Of a stretch of 35,601 nucleotides of DNA, positions 1-7,467 are shown piece by piece. How positions within the stretch are numbered: position 1 is the stretch's first letter; each line of letters begins with the position of its first letter. Location: contig JAQWJQ010000148.1 of the NCBI GenBank assembly GCA_029248265.1, forward strand, positions 1-35,601. The letters run 5' to 3'. The DNA comes from Planctomycetota bacterium. Its GTDB lineage: Bacteria; Planctomycetota; UBA1135; GCA-002686595. The translations under genes and the position numbers were made by a program. A model generated the notes under the pieces. It had not been told where the DNA came from. It saw only the letters and a program-made list of their open reading frames with translations, and searched no databases.

Positions 1-1393
1 GGAAGATGTGAACCGCCGACCCGTGGACGGCCTCGGCGGCCTCCATCATCGACTCCGGGAGCGTCGGGTGAGCGTGGATCGTCCGCGAGATGTCTTCGAC
101 GGTGGCCCCCATCTCGATCGCAAGCGCGGCTTCAGCGATGAGCTCCGTGACCTCGGGCCCGACCATGTGCACGCCGAGGACCTCGTCCGTGTCCGCGTCG
201 CTGATGATCTTGACGAAGCCGTCCGTCTCCTGGAGCGTCATGGCCCGGCCTGAGGCGGCGAAGGGGAACTGACCCGTCCGGTAGTTGAGCCCCTTCTCCT
301 TGCACTGATCCTCGGTCAGGCCGACCGAGGACATCTCAGGCGACGTGAAGATGACGGCGGGCACGCAGCGAGCGTCATACTCCTCGTTCTTCCCCGCGAT
401 CACGGCCGCGGCGACCAGGCCCTCGTGGGACCCCTTGTGGGCCAGCATCGGCTGCCCCGCGATATCGCCCACCGCGTAGATGTTCGGGACGCTCGTGCGC
501 ATCTGCTTCGAGACCTCGAGGAAACCCTGCTTGGTCACCGCGAGCCCTGCGTTCTCGAGCCCGAGCCCCTCGCTGTAGGGGCGCCGCCCCACCGTGGAGA
601 GGATCTGATCGCACTCGATCGTCTGCTCGCCCTTCTTGCCCTTGTAGGTGACGACCTTCTTGCCGCCCTTGTCCGTCCAGCCCTGAGCGAAGGCCTCGGT
701 GACGAGCTTGATGCCCATCTTCTTGAGCGAGCGCTCGATGACCTTGACGCAGTCGCGCTCTTGCCCAGGGAGGGCGCCAGGCGTGCCCTCGAGGACCGTG
801 ACCTCGGAGCCGAGCTTGCGGTACATCATCCCCAGCTCGAGGCCGATATAGCCGCCGCCGATGACGAGCAGGTGCCCGGGGATCTCCTTCGGGGTGAGGG
901 CCCCGGTCGAGGACCAGACGTTGTCCTCGTCGCAGGTGAAGCCAGGGATATTGATGGGCTCCGAACCAGTCGCGATGACGATGTCATCGCACTTGATGGT
1001 CTGATCGCCGTCGCCGCCGCTGACCTGGACCGTGTTCTTGTCCACGATCTTCGCGGTCCCCATGACGACCTTCGAACCGTAGTTCTTCAGCAGGCCGTGC
1101 ACGCCGCCTGTGAGCTTGCCGACGATCCCGGTCTTCCACTCAACGAGCTTCTCCACGTCGAGATCGACCCCCTGGGTCGTGATCCCCATGACCTGGGCGT
1201 GTTTGATCTTGTCCAGGAGAGTGCCCGCGGCGATGAGCGCCTTGGAGGGGATGCAGCCGACGTTGAGGCAGGTCCCGCCCCAGTACTGCTTCTCAACCAC
1301 AGTGACGTCTTGCCCGAGCTGGGCGAGACGGATACCGCAGACATAACCGGCCGGGCCGGCGCCGATGACGACGACTTTGCGCTTGGGAGCCAT
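1..1393 (-). CDS. lpdA: Dihydrolipoamide dehydrogenase (E3), C-terminus cut by window edge
   Basis: FAD-dependent pyridine nucleotide-disulphide oxidoreductase that reoxidises the dihydrolipoyl groups of 2-oxoacid dehydrogenase E2 and passes electrons to NAD+. The N-terminus has the FAD dinucleotide motif GAGPAG (residues 11-16), followed by the redox disulphide motif GGTCLNVGCIPSK, with Cys42 and Cys47. Near the visible end is the C-terminal active-site motif HAHPTLPE, with His442 and Glu447, so almost the whole protein is present: 464 codons are seen and only the last few lie outside the window. The ATG lies 8 bp after the stop of the upstream E1-alpha gene, so this is the last visible gene of the lipA-E1-E2-E3 operon. 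All catalytic motifs are intact. Lpd may be shared by several 2-oxoacid dehydrogenases and the glycine cleavage system, but its position here points to the adjacent complex. Confidence 0.96.
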   Translation of the reverse strand, partial: MAPKRKVVVIGAGPAGYVCGIRLAQLGQDVTVVEKQYWGGTCLNVGCIPSKALIAAGTLLDKIKHAQVMGITTQGVDLDVEKLVEWKTGIVGKLTGGVHGLLKNYGSKVVMGTAKIVDKNTVQVSGGDGDQTIKCDDIVIATGSEPINIPGFTCDEDNVWSSTGALTPKEIPGHLLVIGGGYIGLELGMMYRKLGSEVTVLEGTPGALPGQERDCVKVIERSLKKMGIKLVTEAFAQGWTDKGGKKVVTYKGKKGEQTIECDQILSTVGRRPYSEGLGLENAGLAVTKQGFLEVSKQMRTSVPNIYAVGDIAGQPMLAHKGSHEGLVAAAVIAGKNEEYDARCVPAVIFTSPEMSSVGLTEDQCKEKGLNYRTGQFPFAASGRAMTLQETDGFVKIISDADTDEVLGVHMVGPEVTELIAEAALAIEMGATVEDISRTIHAHPTLPESMMEAAEAVHGSAVHIF

Positions 1394-1401
1394 AGCTTGA
1401 T

Positions 1402-2511
1402 TCAGAGGGGGAAAGCGCCGTCGCCAGGCTGGGCGTGGCCCAGCTTCTCAGCGACAGCGATGAAATCGTTGTACTCGCGCCGGAGGTGGTAGGGCACCTC
1501 GGCGTAGACGTCTTCGACCAGGGTCTTCAGCGCCATGGGCGGCGCGGCCTCCTGCTCGTGAATGACCGCGTCGATCTCCACCAGGAGCTGCGCCTCGAGG
1601 TCGGCCCGCTCCCCCTTCGAGATCACGCCCCGGTCGGTGAGGAAGCGCTCGTAGCGCGCGATCGGGTCGCGCTTGGCCCAGGCCTCGACCTCCTCGTCGG
1701 CCCGGTACTTCGTCGGGTCATCCGAGCTGGAGTGTCCGAGCATCCGGTAGGTCTTCAAGACGACCATGGTCGGGCCTTCACCACGGCGTGCGCGCTCGAT
1801 CGCATCGGACATGGCGCTCTGACACGCCAGGACGTCGTTGCCGTCCACCTCGATGCCCGGGAAGCCGTAGGCCGGCGCCTTCGCGGCGAAGGAGCTGGCC
1901 GCCGTCTGAGCCGATGATGCTACTGAGATCGCCCACCCATTGTCCGTGCAGACGAACACCGCGGGGACCTTCCAGACGCCCGCGAAGTTCAGCCCGCTGT
2001 GGAAGCCGTTCGAGCTGGTCGCGCCATCACCGAAGTGAATGGCGTGGACCGTGTCCTCGCCGCGCCGCATCGAGGCGAAGGCCGCCCCCACTCCGTGGGT
2101 GATCTGCGTGCCGATGACGCTCGACCAGCTCGGGTAATTTGTCCCCTTGTGCTGGAAGTGGTTGCACATCTGACGACCCTTGGCGGTGTCGTTCGCGTTG
2201 CAGTACATCTGCGCGACGTACTCCGCGAGCGGCAGGCCCCGCATCACCGCGGCGCCACCCTCCCTGAGCCCAGACCACAGCCAGTCCTCGCGTCGTAGCG
2301 GTGCCGCTGCCCCGACCAGGGTGGCCTCGAGGCCGGTGGCGGTACCCACGAAGCCGATCCGGCCCGCCCGCTGGAGTTTCAGCATGCGCCCGTCCATGCA
2401 CCGGATCTGGAGCATGTGCACGAACAGGCCCCGGAGCTCCTCATCGGAGAGACCGGGGGGCTCTCCGACGACGGAGCCGTCCGGAGCGAGGATCTGGAGC
2501 GCGGAGGCCAA
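1402..2511 (-). CDS. 2-oxoacid dehydrogenase E1 alpha, second divergent paralogue
   Basis: Thiamine-diphosphate-dependent E1-alpha subunit, 369 residues. The ThDP/Mg motif begins GDGATSS (161-163 for GDG) and ends with Asp190-Asn191 where the family usually has Asn-Asn; the Asn that ligates the metal is the second one and is kept. The active-site loop reads GHSSSDDPTKY, of branched-chain 2-oxoacid dehydrogenase type. The C-terminus (GDGAFPL) nearly matches that of the other E1-alpha at 5208-6323 (GDGEFPL), showing the two are duplicates. The expected substrate-pocket stretch YRD/E is replaced by GLREGG (81-86). The only start that keeps the conserved N-terminus is TTG at 2509-2511, 20 bp after the E2 stop. 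No second E1-beta lies nearby, so it either shares the E1-beta at 4191-5168 or has another role. Identity as E1-alpha is firm; the substrate is not known. Confidence 0.9.
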   Translation of the reverse strand: MASALQILAPDGSVVGEPPGLSDEELRGLFVHMLQIRCMDGRMLKLQRAGRIGFVGTATGLEATLVGAAAPLRREDWLWSGLREGGAAVMRGLPLAEYVAQMYCNANDTAKGRQMCNHFQHKGTNYPSWSSVIGTQITHGVGAAFASMRRGEDTVHAIHFGDGATSSNGFHSGLNFAGVWKVPAVFVCTDNGWAISVASSAQTAASSFAAKAPAYGFPGIEVDGNDVLACQSAMSDAIERARRGEGPTMVVLKTYRMLGHSSSDDPTKYRADEEVEAWAKRDPIARYERFLTDRGVISKGERADLEAQLLVEIDAVIHEQEAAPPMALKTLVEDVYAEVPYHLRREYNDFIAVAEKLGHAQPGDGAFPL

Positions 2512-2531
2512 CGGGGAAGACCGGTGAGGGA

Positions 2532-4142
2532 TCAGAGGCTGAGCAAGCCGGGATCCTCGAGCAGGACCCGGAGCCAGGCGAGGAAGCGGGCGGCGTCCGC
2601 ACCGTCCGCGAGGCGGTGATCCACGCTGCAGGAGAGGTTCATGTAGTGGCGGACCGCGATCTCGTCACCGTTCGGGGTCTCGACGACGCCCGGCCGCTTG
2701 ACGATCCGGTGGACCCCCAGGATGGCGATGTCCGGGAAGTTGATCACCGGCGTCGCGAGGGTGCCGCCGATGTTGCCCGCGTTCGTGATGGTGAAGGTCG
2801 AACCGCGCAACTCGTCGGGCTTCACCTTGCCGTCACGGGTGCGCTGCGCCAGGTCCGCGAGCTCGGCTGCGAGGTGCAGCATGCCCTTGGACTCGACGTT
2901 GCGGATGACCGGCACAACGAGGCCGTTGTCTGTGTCCGTCGCGACGCCGATGTTGACCTCGTTCGGCATGACGATCTCCTCGGCCGCCTCGTCGAGGTGC
3001 CCGTTGAGCGACCGGAAGCGGGTCAAGCCGTTCGCCACCGCCTTCATGATGAAGGGCATGTAGGTCACGTTGACGCCGTGCTGCTTGCCCACGGCCTTGG
3101 CCTTGGAGCGCGCTGCGACGAGCTCCGTGACGTCGATCTCCTCGACCACCGTGAAGTGCGCGGCGGTGTGCTTCGAGCGCGTCATCGCCTCGCCAATCTT
3201 CCGCCGGATCCCGCGGTACGGGGTCTTCTGGACCTCGTGGAGCGTCGGGATCGGCGCCAGCGCCGCGGCGCTCGGGGCCGGGGCGGGCGGCGCAGCCACG
3301 GGGGCGGGCGGCGCGGCGACTGCCGCGGCGGCAGCAGGGGCCGCGGTCGTGGCGGCACCCGACTTGGCGAAGGCCTCCACGTCCGCGCGACGCACGACGC
3401 CGCCCCGGCCTGAGCCGCTCACCTGAGTCAGGTCGATCCCGAGCTCGCGAGCGACGCGACGAGCGCTCGGAACGGCCAGGACCTTGCCATCGGCGGTGCT
3501 CACGCGGGCAGGCTGCGCAGCGCCGGCCGTCGCCGGCGCGGCGGCTGCGGGCGCTGCGGCTGCGGGCGCAGGCTGGGCTGCGGGCGCGGCGGCGCCGGCG
3601 CCGGTGACCAGGTGGAAGATGACCTCCCCCACCGGAACCGTGGCGCCCTCATCTACGAGGCGGCTCGAGATGGTCCCCGCGGCCGGCGCCGGAACCTCGA
3701 CCGTGGCCTTGTCCGTCATGACCTCGACGACCGGCTGGTGCTCCTCGACGGAGGCGCCCTCCTCGACGAGCCACTGGACGATCTCGCCCTCGGCGATCCC
3801 CTCGCCGATGTCGGGCAGCTTGAACTCGATGGTCTTGCCGCCGGCGGCGGCCGCAGGGGCCGCCTCGGCCGGGGCGGCGGCGGCGGGCTCTGCCGACGCC
3901 GCGGCCGCGCCGTCCTCGAGGTGGAAGATGACGTTGCCCACGGGCACCGTGTCTCCTTCACCAGCGAGGTGCCTGACGACGGTCCCGGCGGCGGGAGCGG
4001 GGACCTCGACGGTGGCCTTGTCCGTCATCACTTCGACGACGGGCTGGTGCTCCTCGACGACGGTGCCCTCGGCAACCAGCCACTGGACAATTTCGCCCTC
4101 AGCGATGCCTTCGCCGATATCGGGCAGCTTGAACTCGATCAT
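2532..4142 (-). CDS. Dihydrolipoamide acyltransferase (E2) with two lipoyl domains
   Basis: Core of a 2-oxoacid dehydrogenase complex; transfers the acyl group from lipoyl-lysine to CoA. Domain order over 536 residues: lipoyl domain 1 (about 1-78, lipoyl-Lys42 in VMTDKATVEV), Ala/Pro-rich linker, lipoyl domain 2 (about 104-181, Lys145 in the same motif), Ala/Pro linker, peripheral-subunit-binding domain (about 221-258, VPSARRVARELGIDL), another linker, then the catalytic acyltransferase domain (about 305-536) with DHRLADG carrying His509 and Asp513. The two lipoyl domains are almost identical around the lysine, indicating recent duplication or gene conversion. ATG at 4140-4142, 48 bp after the E1-beta stop. 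The two lipoyl domains and BCKDH-like E1 motifs do not settle whether the substrate is pyruvate or branched-chain 2-oxoacids; the presence of lipA and lpd in the operon favours a main housekeeping complex. Confidence 0.94.
   Translation of the reverse strand: MIEFKLPDIGEGIAEGEIVQWLVAEGTVVEEHQPVVEVMTDKATVEVPAPAAGTVVRHLAGEGDTVPVGNVIFHLEDGAAAASAEPAAAAPAEAAPAAAAGGKTIEFKLPDIGEGIAEGEIVQWLVEEGASVEEHQPVVEVMTDKATVEVPAPAAGTISSRLVDEGATVPVGEVIFHLVTGAGAAAPAAQPAPAAAAPAAAAPATAGAAQPARVSTADGKVLAVPSARRVARELGIDLTQVSGSGRGGVVRRADVEAFAKSGAATTAAPAAAAAVAAPPAPVAAPPAPAPSAAALAPIPTLHEVQKTPYRGIRRKIGEAMTRSKHTAAHFTVVEEIDVTELVAARSKAKAVGKQHGVNVTYMPFIMKAVANGLTRFRSLNGHLDEAAEEIVMPNEVNIGVATDTDNGLVVPVIRNVESKGMLHLAAELADLAQRTRDGKVKPDELRGSTFTITNAGNIGGTLATPVINFPDIAILGVHRIVKRPGVVETPNGDEIAVRHYMNLSCSVDHRLADGADAARFLAWLRVLLEDPGLLSL
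3600..4142 (-). repeat. Tandem lipoyl-domain repeat inside E2
   Basis: Two copies of a roughly 234-bp unit, at about 3909-4142 and 3600-3833, encode lipoyl domains 1 and 2. The cores from IEFKLPDIGEG to VEVPAPAAGT are nearly identical in protein, separated by an Ala/Pro linker of about 25 residues. The unusually high similarity suggests recent duplication or ongoing homogenisation. Confidence 0.85.
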
Positions 4143-4190
4143 TGGATTGGGGGGGGGAAGCGCGGTGTGTCTGGCGGTCGAGGCGGGAGC

Positions 4191-5168
4191 TCAGAAGTCG
4201 TAGACCGACTCGATGGCGTCGAGGACGCGGCGGTCGTCAGGGAGGTAGTGGTGCTCGAGCGTGTTCGGGAACGGGGTGTCGAACCCGGTGACGCGGCGAA
4301 CCGGCGCCTCCATGTACTCGATGCAATGTTCTGCGATCAGCGCGCTGATCTCTGCGCCGTACCCGCAGAAACGAGGCGCTTCGTGGACGACGACCACCCG
4401 GCCGGTCTGCTTGGCCGCCTCGAGGACGCCCTCCTCGTCGAGGGGCATCAGCGTCCGGAGGTCGACGACGAGGCAGTCGATGCCACGCTGCTCGGCCGCC
4501 TGTGCCGCAGCGCGCTCCACCACCGGGACCATCGCCCCATAGCAGTAGATCGTCACGTCGCCGCCCTCGCGGACGGTCCGCAGGGTCGAGAGGTCCACCG
4601 TGTACTCGCCCTCGGGGACCTCGCCCTTGACGGAGCGATACAGCGCCTTGGGCTCCATGAAGAGCACGGGGTCCGGGTCCTGGATCGACGCGATCAGGAG
4701 CCCCTTGGCGTCGTGGGGTGTCGACGGGATCACGACCTTCAGGCCGGCGGTGTGGGCGAAGTACGCCTCGCCGGACTGGCTGTGGTACAGCCCGCCCCGG
4801 ATGCCGCCGCCGTAAGGGGTCCGGATCACCATGGGCGCGGTGTACTGACCGCCAGAGCGGTAACGGAGCTTGGCCGCCTCGCTGACGATCTGGTCGAAGG
4901 CAGGGAAGATGAAGTCCTGGAACTGGATCTCAGCGACGGGGCGGAGACCGTTCATCGCCATCCCCACCGCGGTGCCGATGATCCCGTCCTCGGAGAGGGG
5001 GGTGTCAAAGCAGCGGCTCTCGCCGAAGTCCGCGGTCAGGCCCTCGGTCGCGAGGAAGACGCCGCCCTTGGGGCCGACGTCCTCTCCAAAGACCACGACG
5101 GAGTCGTCTGCCTTCATGACGGTGCGGAGGCCGTCGTTGACCGCTTGAATGAGTGTGAGGTTCGCCAT
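4191..5168 (-). CDS. 2-oxoacid dehydrogenase E1 beta subunit
   Basis: Beta subunit of the heterotetrameric ThDP-dependent E1, 325 residues, the usual family length. It binds the aminopyrimidine end of ThDP and shapes the active site with E1-alpha. Visible landmarks are GEDVG (28-32), the catalytic Glu60 in DTPLSEDGI that activates the thiamine ring, the conserved FQDFIFPAFDQI segment, and the His129 region YHSQSGEAYFAHTAG. The C-terminal transketolase-like domain contains LRTLMPLD and ends RVLDAIESVYDF. ATG at 5166-5168, 39 bp after the stop of the first E1-alpha and 48 bp before E2, so it is in the same transcription unit. It is the only E1-beta in the window although two E1-alpha genes are present. 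Confidence 0.95.
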   Translation of the reverse strand: MANLTLIQAVNDGLRTVMKADDSVVVFGEDVGPKGGVFLATEGLTADFGESRCFDTPLSEDGIIGTAVGMAMNGLRPVAEIQFQDFIFPAFDQIVSEAAKLRYRSGGQYTAPMVIRTPYGGGIRGGLYHSQSGEAYFAHTAGLKVVIPSTPHDAKGLLIASIQDPDPVLFMEPKALYRSVKGEVPEGEYTVDLSTLRTVREGGDVTIYCYGAMVPVVERAAAQAAEQRGIDCLVVDLRTLMPLDEEGVLEAAKQTGRVVVVHEAPRFCGYGAEISALIAEHCIEYMEAPVRRVTGFDTPFPNTLEHHYLPDDRRVLDAIESVYDF

Positions 5169-5207
5169 GTCGAATGGGTGCAGGCGTGCGTGAGGCCCGT
5201 ACGGGAA

Positions 5208-6323
5208 TCAGAGCGGGAACTCGCCGTCGCCGGCGTCAGCCTCGCCGCGGCGCTGGGACAGATCGAAGAGGAACTCGCCCTGCTTGCGGATGTGGTCGGG
5301 GACCTCCGCGAAGACGTCACTGAAGATGGTCTCGAGTCCAGGAGCGGCGGTCGCCTCCGCGGCCTTGGCCGCGCGGTCAATCTCCGCCAGTGTGTCAGCG
5401 CGCATGGCCTCGTCTTGCTCGGGCGTCATGAGCCCCTTGCGCTCGAGGAAGCGGCGGAAGCGGTCCACGGGGTCCTTCTGCCTCCACTCCTCCACGAGCT
5501 CAGCGGGCACGTACTTGGTGGGGTCGTCCGAGGTGGAGTGCCCGCCCATGCGGAAGGTCACCGCCTCGATGAGCGTCGGCCCCTCCCCGCGCCGGGCGCG
5601 CTCCGCGGCCTCGAGGACCGCCTGGCGTACCGCGAAGAGGTCGTTGCCATCCACCGTCGCGTGGGGCATGCCGTAGGCCTCAGCCTTGACCGCGTAGCCG
5701 TCGCTGGCGGTCTGCTGCTCAGACGGGCAAGAGATCGCGTAGCCGTTGTTCTGGCACAGGAAGACCACGGGCGACTTCCAGACGGCGGCGAAGTTCAGGC
5801 CGCTGTGGAAGCCAAGGCTCGAGGTGCCCCCATCGCCGAAGCTCACCAGGTGGACGGTGTCCTCTCCGCGGAGCTTGGAGGCGTGCGCCGCGCCGACCGC
5901 GTGGGGCAGGTGCGTCCCGATCGGTGAGCTGATGCTGTAGAAGTGAATCGGCTCGACGAAGGAGAAGTGCACGGGCATCTGGCGGCCCTTGGCGCTGTCC
6001 TCGGCGTTGCCGAACATGTTGTGCATCATCTCCACCGCGGGGATGCCGTGGTAGAGCGCCATGCCAAAGTCCCGGTAGCTCGGGAAGATCCAGTCCGTCT
6101 TACGCAGCGCGCTCGCGGCGCCGACCTGGGTGGCCTCGATGCCGAGGTTCGGGATCGAGAAGCCGATCCGCCCGGCCCGTTGGAGCTTCAAGCAGATCTC
6201 ATCGAAGGACCGAACGAGGAGCATCGTGCGGTAGCAGTGCAGGAGCTCCTCATCGGGGAGGCCGGCCTCGAAGCCCTTCTTCGTGGCACCATCAGGCGCC
6301 AATACGGTGAGCATGTCTGTCAT
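5208..6323 (-). CDS. 2-oxoacid dehydrogenase E1 alpha (canonical copy)
   Basis: ThDP-dependent E1-alpha that decarboxylates a 2-oxoacid and reductively acylates the E2 lipoyl group. The 372-residue protein has GDGGTSS (GDG at 163-165) and the Asn192-Asn193 pair of the ThDP/Mg motif, the substrate-site stretch PSYRD (81-85), and the active-site loop GGHSTSDDPTKY with His262, typical of the branched-chain dehydrogenase type. ATG at 6321-6323 was chosen because homologous sequence (LTVLAPDG, matching LQILAPDG in the paralogue) begins just after it; the frame stays open to 6377, but that would overlap lipA and add a nonconserved Arg/Ala stretch. It lies 28 bp after lipA and 39 bp before its E1-beta. 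Specificity for pyruvate or branched-chain 2-oxoacids cannot be decided from motifs. Confidence 0.93.
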   Translation of the reverse strand: MTDMLTVLAPDGATKKGFEAGLPDEELLHCYRTMLLVRSFDEICLKLQRAGRIGFSIPNLGIEATQVGAASALRKTDWIFPSYRDFGMALYHGIPAVEMMHNMFGNAEDSAKGRQMPVHFSFVEPIHFYSISSPIGTHLPHAVGAAHASKLRGEDTVHLVSFGDGGTSSLGFHSGLNFAAVWKSPVVFLCQNNGYAISCPSEQQTASDGYAVKAEAYGMPHATVDGNDLFAVRQAVLEAAERARRGEGPTLIEAVTFRMGGHSTSDDPTKYVPAELVEEWRQKDPVDRFRRFLERKGLMTPEQDEAMRADTLAEIDRAAKAAEATAAPGLETIFSDVFAEVPDHIRKQGEFLFDLSQRRGEADAGDGEFPL

Positions 6324-6351
6324 GGTCAGTCTTGGAGGCGAGGGGCGGAGA

Positions 6352-7317
6352 TCAGCTCTTGCGGCCTCGGCGCGCATTCACGAGGCGCGCCGCGAAGAAT
6401 TCTCCGGCCTTGTAGCTGGAGCGGACGAGCGGACCGGAAGCCACGTAGAGGAAGCCCATGGCGCGGGCCTCGATTTCCAGCTCCTTGAAGCGCTCAGGGG
6501 TCATGTAGTCACGGACCGGAGCGTGGTTGGGGGAGGGCCTGAGGTACTGCCCGAGCGTCAGGAAGTCGACGCCAGCGTCGCGCAGGAGGCCCATGGCGTC
6601 CTCGAGCTCGGCGTGGGTCTCTCCGAGACCCACCATCAACGAGGACTTCGTGAAGACGTCCGCGTCGTGGTCCTTGGCCTGGCGGAGGACGTCCAGCGAG
6701 CGCTCGTAGCTGCAGCGCGGGTCGCGGATCTTGCGCTGAAGACGCGGGACCACCTCCACGTTGTGGGCCAGCACGTCCGGGCGCGCGGCCATGAGGGTCT
6801 CGAGCTGCGTGTCCACGTAGTCGGGGATCAGCACCTCGACCACCGTGCGCGCCGCGTGGGCGCGGATCGACCGGATGCACTCGGCGTAATGCCCTGCCCC
6901 GCCGTCCGCGAGGTCGTCGCGGTCCACGCTGGTCAGGACGACGTAGTCGAGCTCCATCTCACCGATGGCGCGGCCCACGTGCTCGGGCTCATCCGGATCG
7001 GGCGGCGCGGCGCGGTCCACGGTCTTCACCGCGCAGAAGCGGCAGCGCCGGGTGCACTCGTCCCCGAGCACCATGATCGTCATGGTGGCGTGGTCCCCCT
7101 TCCAGCACTCCCCGATGTTCGGGCAGCGGGCTTCCTCGCACACGGTGTTCAGCTTGAGGTCCCGCGTCAGGCTCTTGAGCTTGCTGTACCCGTCCCCACC
7201 CGGGAGCGGGACCTTGAGCCAGGGAGGCTTCGGCTCACGCTTGACCTTGCCCTGGGGCGCCCGCTGGGGCGCCGGAGGATCGACCGGGCTGGTGGCTTTG
7301 GGTTCGAGAGACGTCAT
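6352..7317 (-). CDS. lipA: Lipoyl synthase
   Basis: Radical SAM enzyme that inserts two sulphur atoms into protein-bound octanoyl groups to make lipoate. The 321-residue protein has both clusters: the auxiliary-cluster cysteines CEEARCPNIGEC (Cys60, Cys65, Cys71) and the radical-SAM motif CTRRCRFC (Cys88, Cys92, Cys95), plus the C-terminal RSSYKAGEF whose serine ligates the auxiliary cluster. ATG at 7315-7317 is preferred over an upstream in-frame start at 7401: the extra residues look like translated leader, and a TATTCT promoter-like element lies between. First gene of the operon, so cofactor assembly is co-expressed with the E2 it modifies. No lipB is in the window. Confidence 0.96.
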   Translation of the reverse strand: MTSLEPKATSPVDPPAPQRAPQGKVKREPKPPWLKVPLPGGDGYSKLKSLTRDLKLNTVCEEARCPNIGECWKGDHATMTIMVLGDECTRRCRFCAVKTVDRAAPPDPDEPEHVGRAIGEMELDYVVLTSVDRDDLADGGAGHYAECIRSIRAHAARTVVEVLIPDYVDTQLETLMAARPDVLAHNVEVVPRLQRKIRDPRCSYERSLDVLRQAKDHDADVFTKSSLMVGLGETHAELEDAMGLLRDAGVDFLTLGQYLRPSPNHAPVRDYMTPERFKELEIEARAMGFLYVASGPLVRSSYKAGEFFAARLVNARRGRKS

Positions 7318-7340
7318 CTGAACAGCGAAATGGGCGGGAG

Positions 7341-7346
7341 AGAATA
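7341..7346 (-). promoter_or_regulatory. Candidate -10 element for the lipA-E1-E2-E3 operon
   Basis: On the minus strand this reads TATTCT followed by CTCCCGCCC, about 24 bp before the lipA ATG, giving a short leader. It sits in the 150-bp gap between the cytochrome gene and lipA. Other genes here have a similar TAnnnT(C)TCC element. No convincing -35 box is visible. Confidence 0.4.
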
Positions 7347-7467
7347 GCAGAAGGAGCCGCCCTCCGTCGGGGCAGCCCCCCCTCTGTCGCACCGACTCCA
7401 TGCTGAATCGACCCCTGGATTGGAATCCGAGCCGCGAGGGGCTCCAGATGAGTCGTGAGCCGTGCTC

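Noticed and set aside
3612-5927. Long open frame (771 codons) on the plus strand across E2, E1-beta and E1-alpha
   Set aside because: It is antisense to three clearly conserved genes and has the Asp/Arg/Leu/Val-rich composition of a GC-rich shadow frame.
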